The notes under the pieces were generated by a model. It saw nothing but the letters and a program-made list of their open reading frames with translations, was not told where the DNA came from and did no database searches. A program made the translations under genes and the position numbers. This document shows, one piece after another, positions 63,144 through 64,000 of a stretch of 64,000 nucleotides of DNA (position 1 is its first letter; each line of letters begins with the position of its first letter). The DNA comes from Paulownia fortunei. Taxonomy: Eukaryota > Streptophyta > Magnoliopsida > Lamiales > Paulowniaceae. The stretch spans positions 1,178,001 to 1,242,000 of the forward strand of contig JAGSPU010001569.1 in assembly GCA_019321725.1 (NCBI GenBank). The letters run 5' to 3'.

Positions 63144-64000
63144 CATCTTATTTCCTTTTTTCCTCCATGTTTTTCACGATTTCTTTTTCTTTTTCACACA
63201 ATTTTTCTATGTTTCTCTTTTTTTTTCAGAGGATATTATAATTTCTGTGAAAGCTAGGGCCAAAATATCAGCAAAATACAACAGAGAAAAATGAGTTCAT
63301 AAATAATAATTAATACATTCATATATTATTTAGATTTGTATTTTTAATTGCATAACATTCAAATTAATATTATAAATAATTTCAATATATTTTTAATTAT
63401 CAAATAAAAATAATTTTTTGAAATGGAATTATAATATATAATACGTGTATTAAATAATTCAACTAAAAAGTATCGAGTATTTTTCAAATATTTGAGTATA
63501 TGTGTATTGTACATACGAATAATTAACAGACATTGTTAGTAAAATGATTAGTTAGTTAACAAAATAATTGAAATGTATGTGTAATTCACATACACAAATA
63601 ATTAAAAAATATTCGGTATTTTCAACTTCCTAAGTGTTATACGTGTTCCAACTGAAATGAATTTAAGGAACATGTGTTGTAGGGAAATGTATTGTAAGAG
63701 AATATATTGGAAACTGTGAGTATTATGAAGGACACGTACTGGAAACATTGTGTTTGGTTTCCTTTTGAGAGAATTAATTGAGAATGAAAATGATTTTTGA
63801 AAACAAAAACAAATTCCGAAAATTGTATGGGAATTCTTCAATTAGAAGGGTAAAATGATAAAATTTGGCTTCAACCAGGGTGCCATATCCTCAACGCAAA
63901 CACAAGAAAAGACAGATAGGGAATTGAGATATCGTATCCTTAAATCCTACGTACTAAGCATGTGGATGAATAATAATGAACAGTATAATCCTTCACACTG
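62560..64000. other. Right edge, probable RNR1 intron or insertion
   Basis: No upstream RNR1 exon could be found on the minus strand. Bases 62,680-62,760 contain 'gggcttgattggtatgg' and 'aagcccaggcttgattcaagg', which look like transposon-type motifs. (CT)n lies at about 63,113-63,140. The rest is AT-rich. Confidence 0.4.

Overview
The window is nuclear DNA of a flowering plant, very probably a core eudicot. It is AT-rich, with intron-containing genes, GT-AG junctions, many small transposon remnants, a nuclear tRNA-Lys gene and several dicot gene families. The genes recognised are an AS1/PHANTASTICA MYB gene, an APK1/PBL-type receptor-like cytoplasmic kinase, an alpha-expansin and the 3' end of a plastid/mitochondrial RNase II (RNR1).

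Bases 1 to about 28,900 are a tandem segmental array whose unit is roughly 11-15 kb. Each unit carries genes or relics of one unfamiliar family. Exons 4 and 5 of that family encode what looks like a plant methyl-CpG-binding (MBD) fold, a GW..EKRKRG..GKEDK | FYYHRD..FRSF..TAAFILYS pattern. It sits behind a novel basic, Q-rich N-terminal half. The members are a nearly intact gene (7,761-10,298), a recent but decaying copy (20,029-22,267), a divergent paralogue (26,300-28,109), exon relics at 0.9-1.9 kb and 12.4-12.8 kb, and a mosaic pseudogene (24.0-25.2 kb). The copies serve as each other's empty-site controls, so a solo LTR, a MITE, a lost splice acceptor, tandem triplications and microsatellite expansions can be read directly.

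Bases 29,173-32,700 hold AS1 on the minus strand with a likely 5'-UTR intron. 33-40 kb is intergenic with three MITE-like elements and G/C-rich simple repeats. 40,514-44,012 is the kinase (+), 45,715-45,787 tRNA-Lys(UUU), 50,376-52,347 the expansin (-) and 61,275-62,478 the last two exons of RNR1 (-), which continues beyond the window or is truncated.

A caution applies throughout. Every conserved gene contains single-base losses that mostly collapse a doublet (GG to G, CC to C, AA to A) or shorten a dinucleotide repeat. Adding back one base at each restores frame and family sequence exactly. This looks like systematic indel error in the assembly, not gene death, so small frameshifts alone were not used to call pseudogenes.
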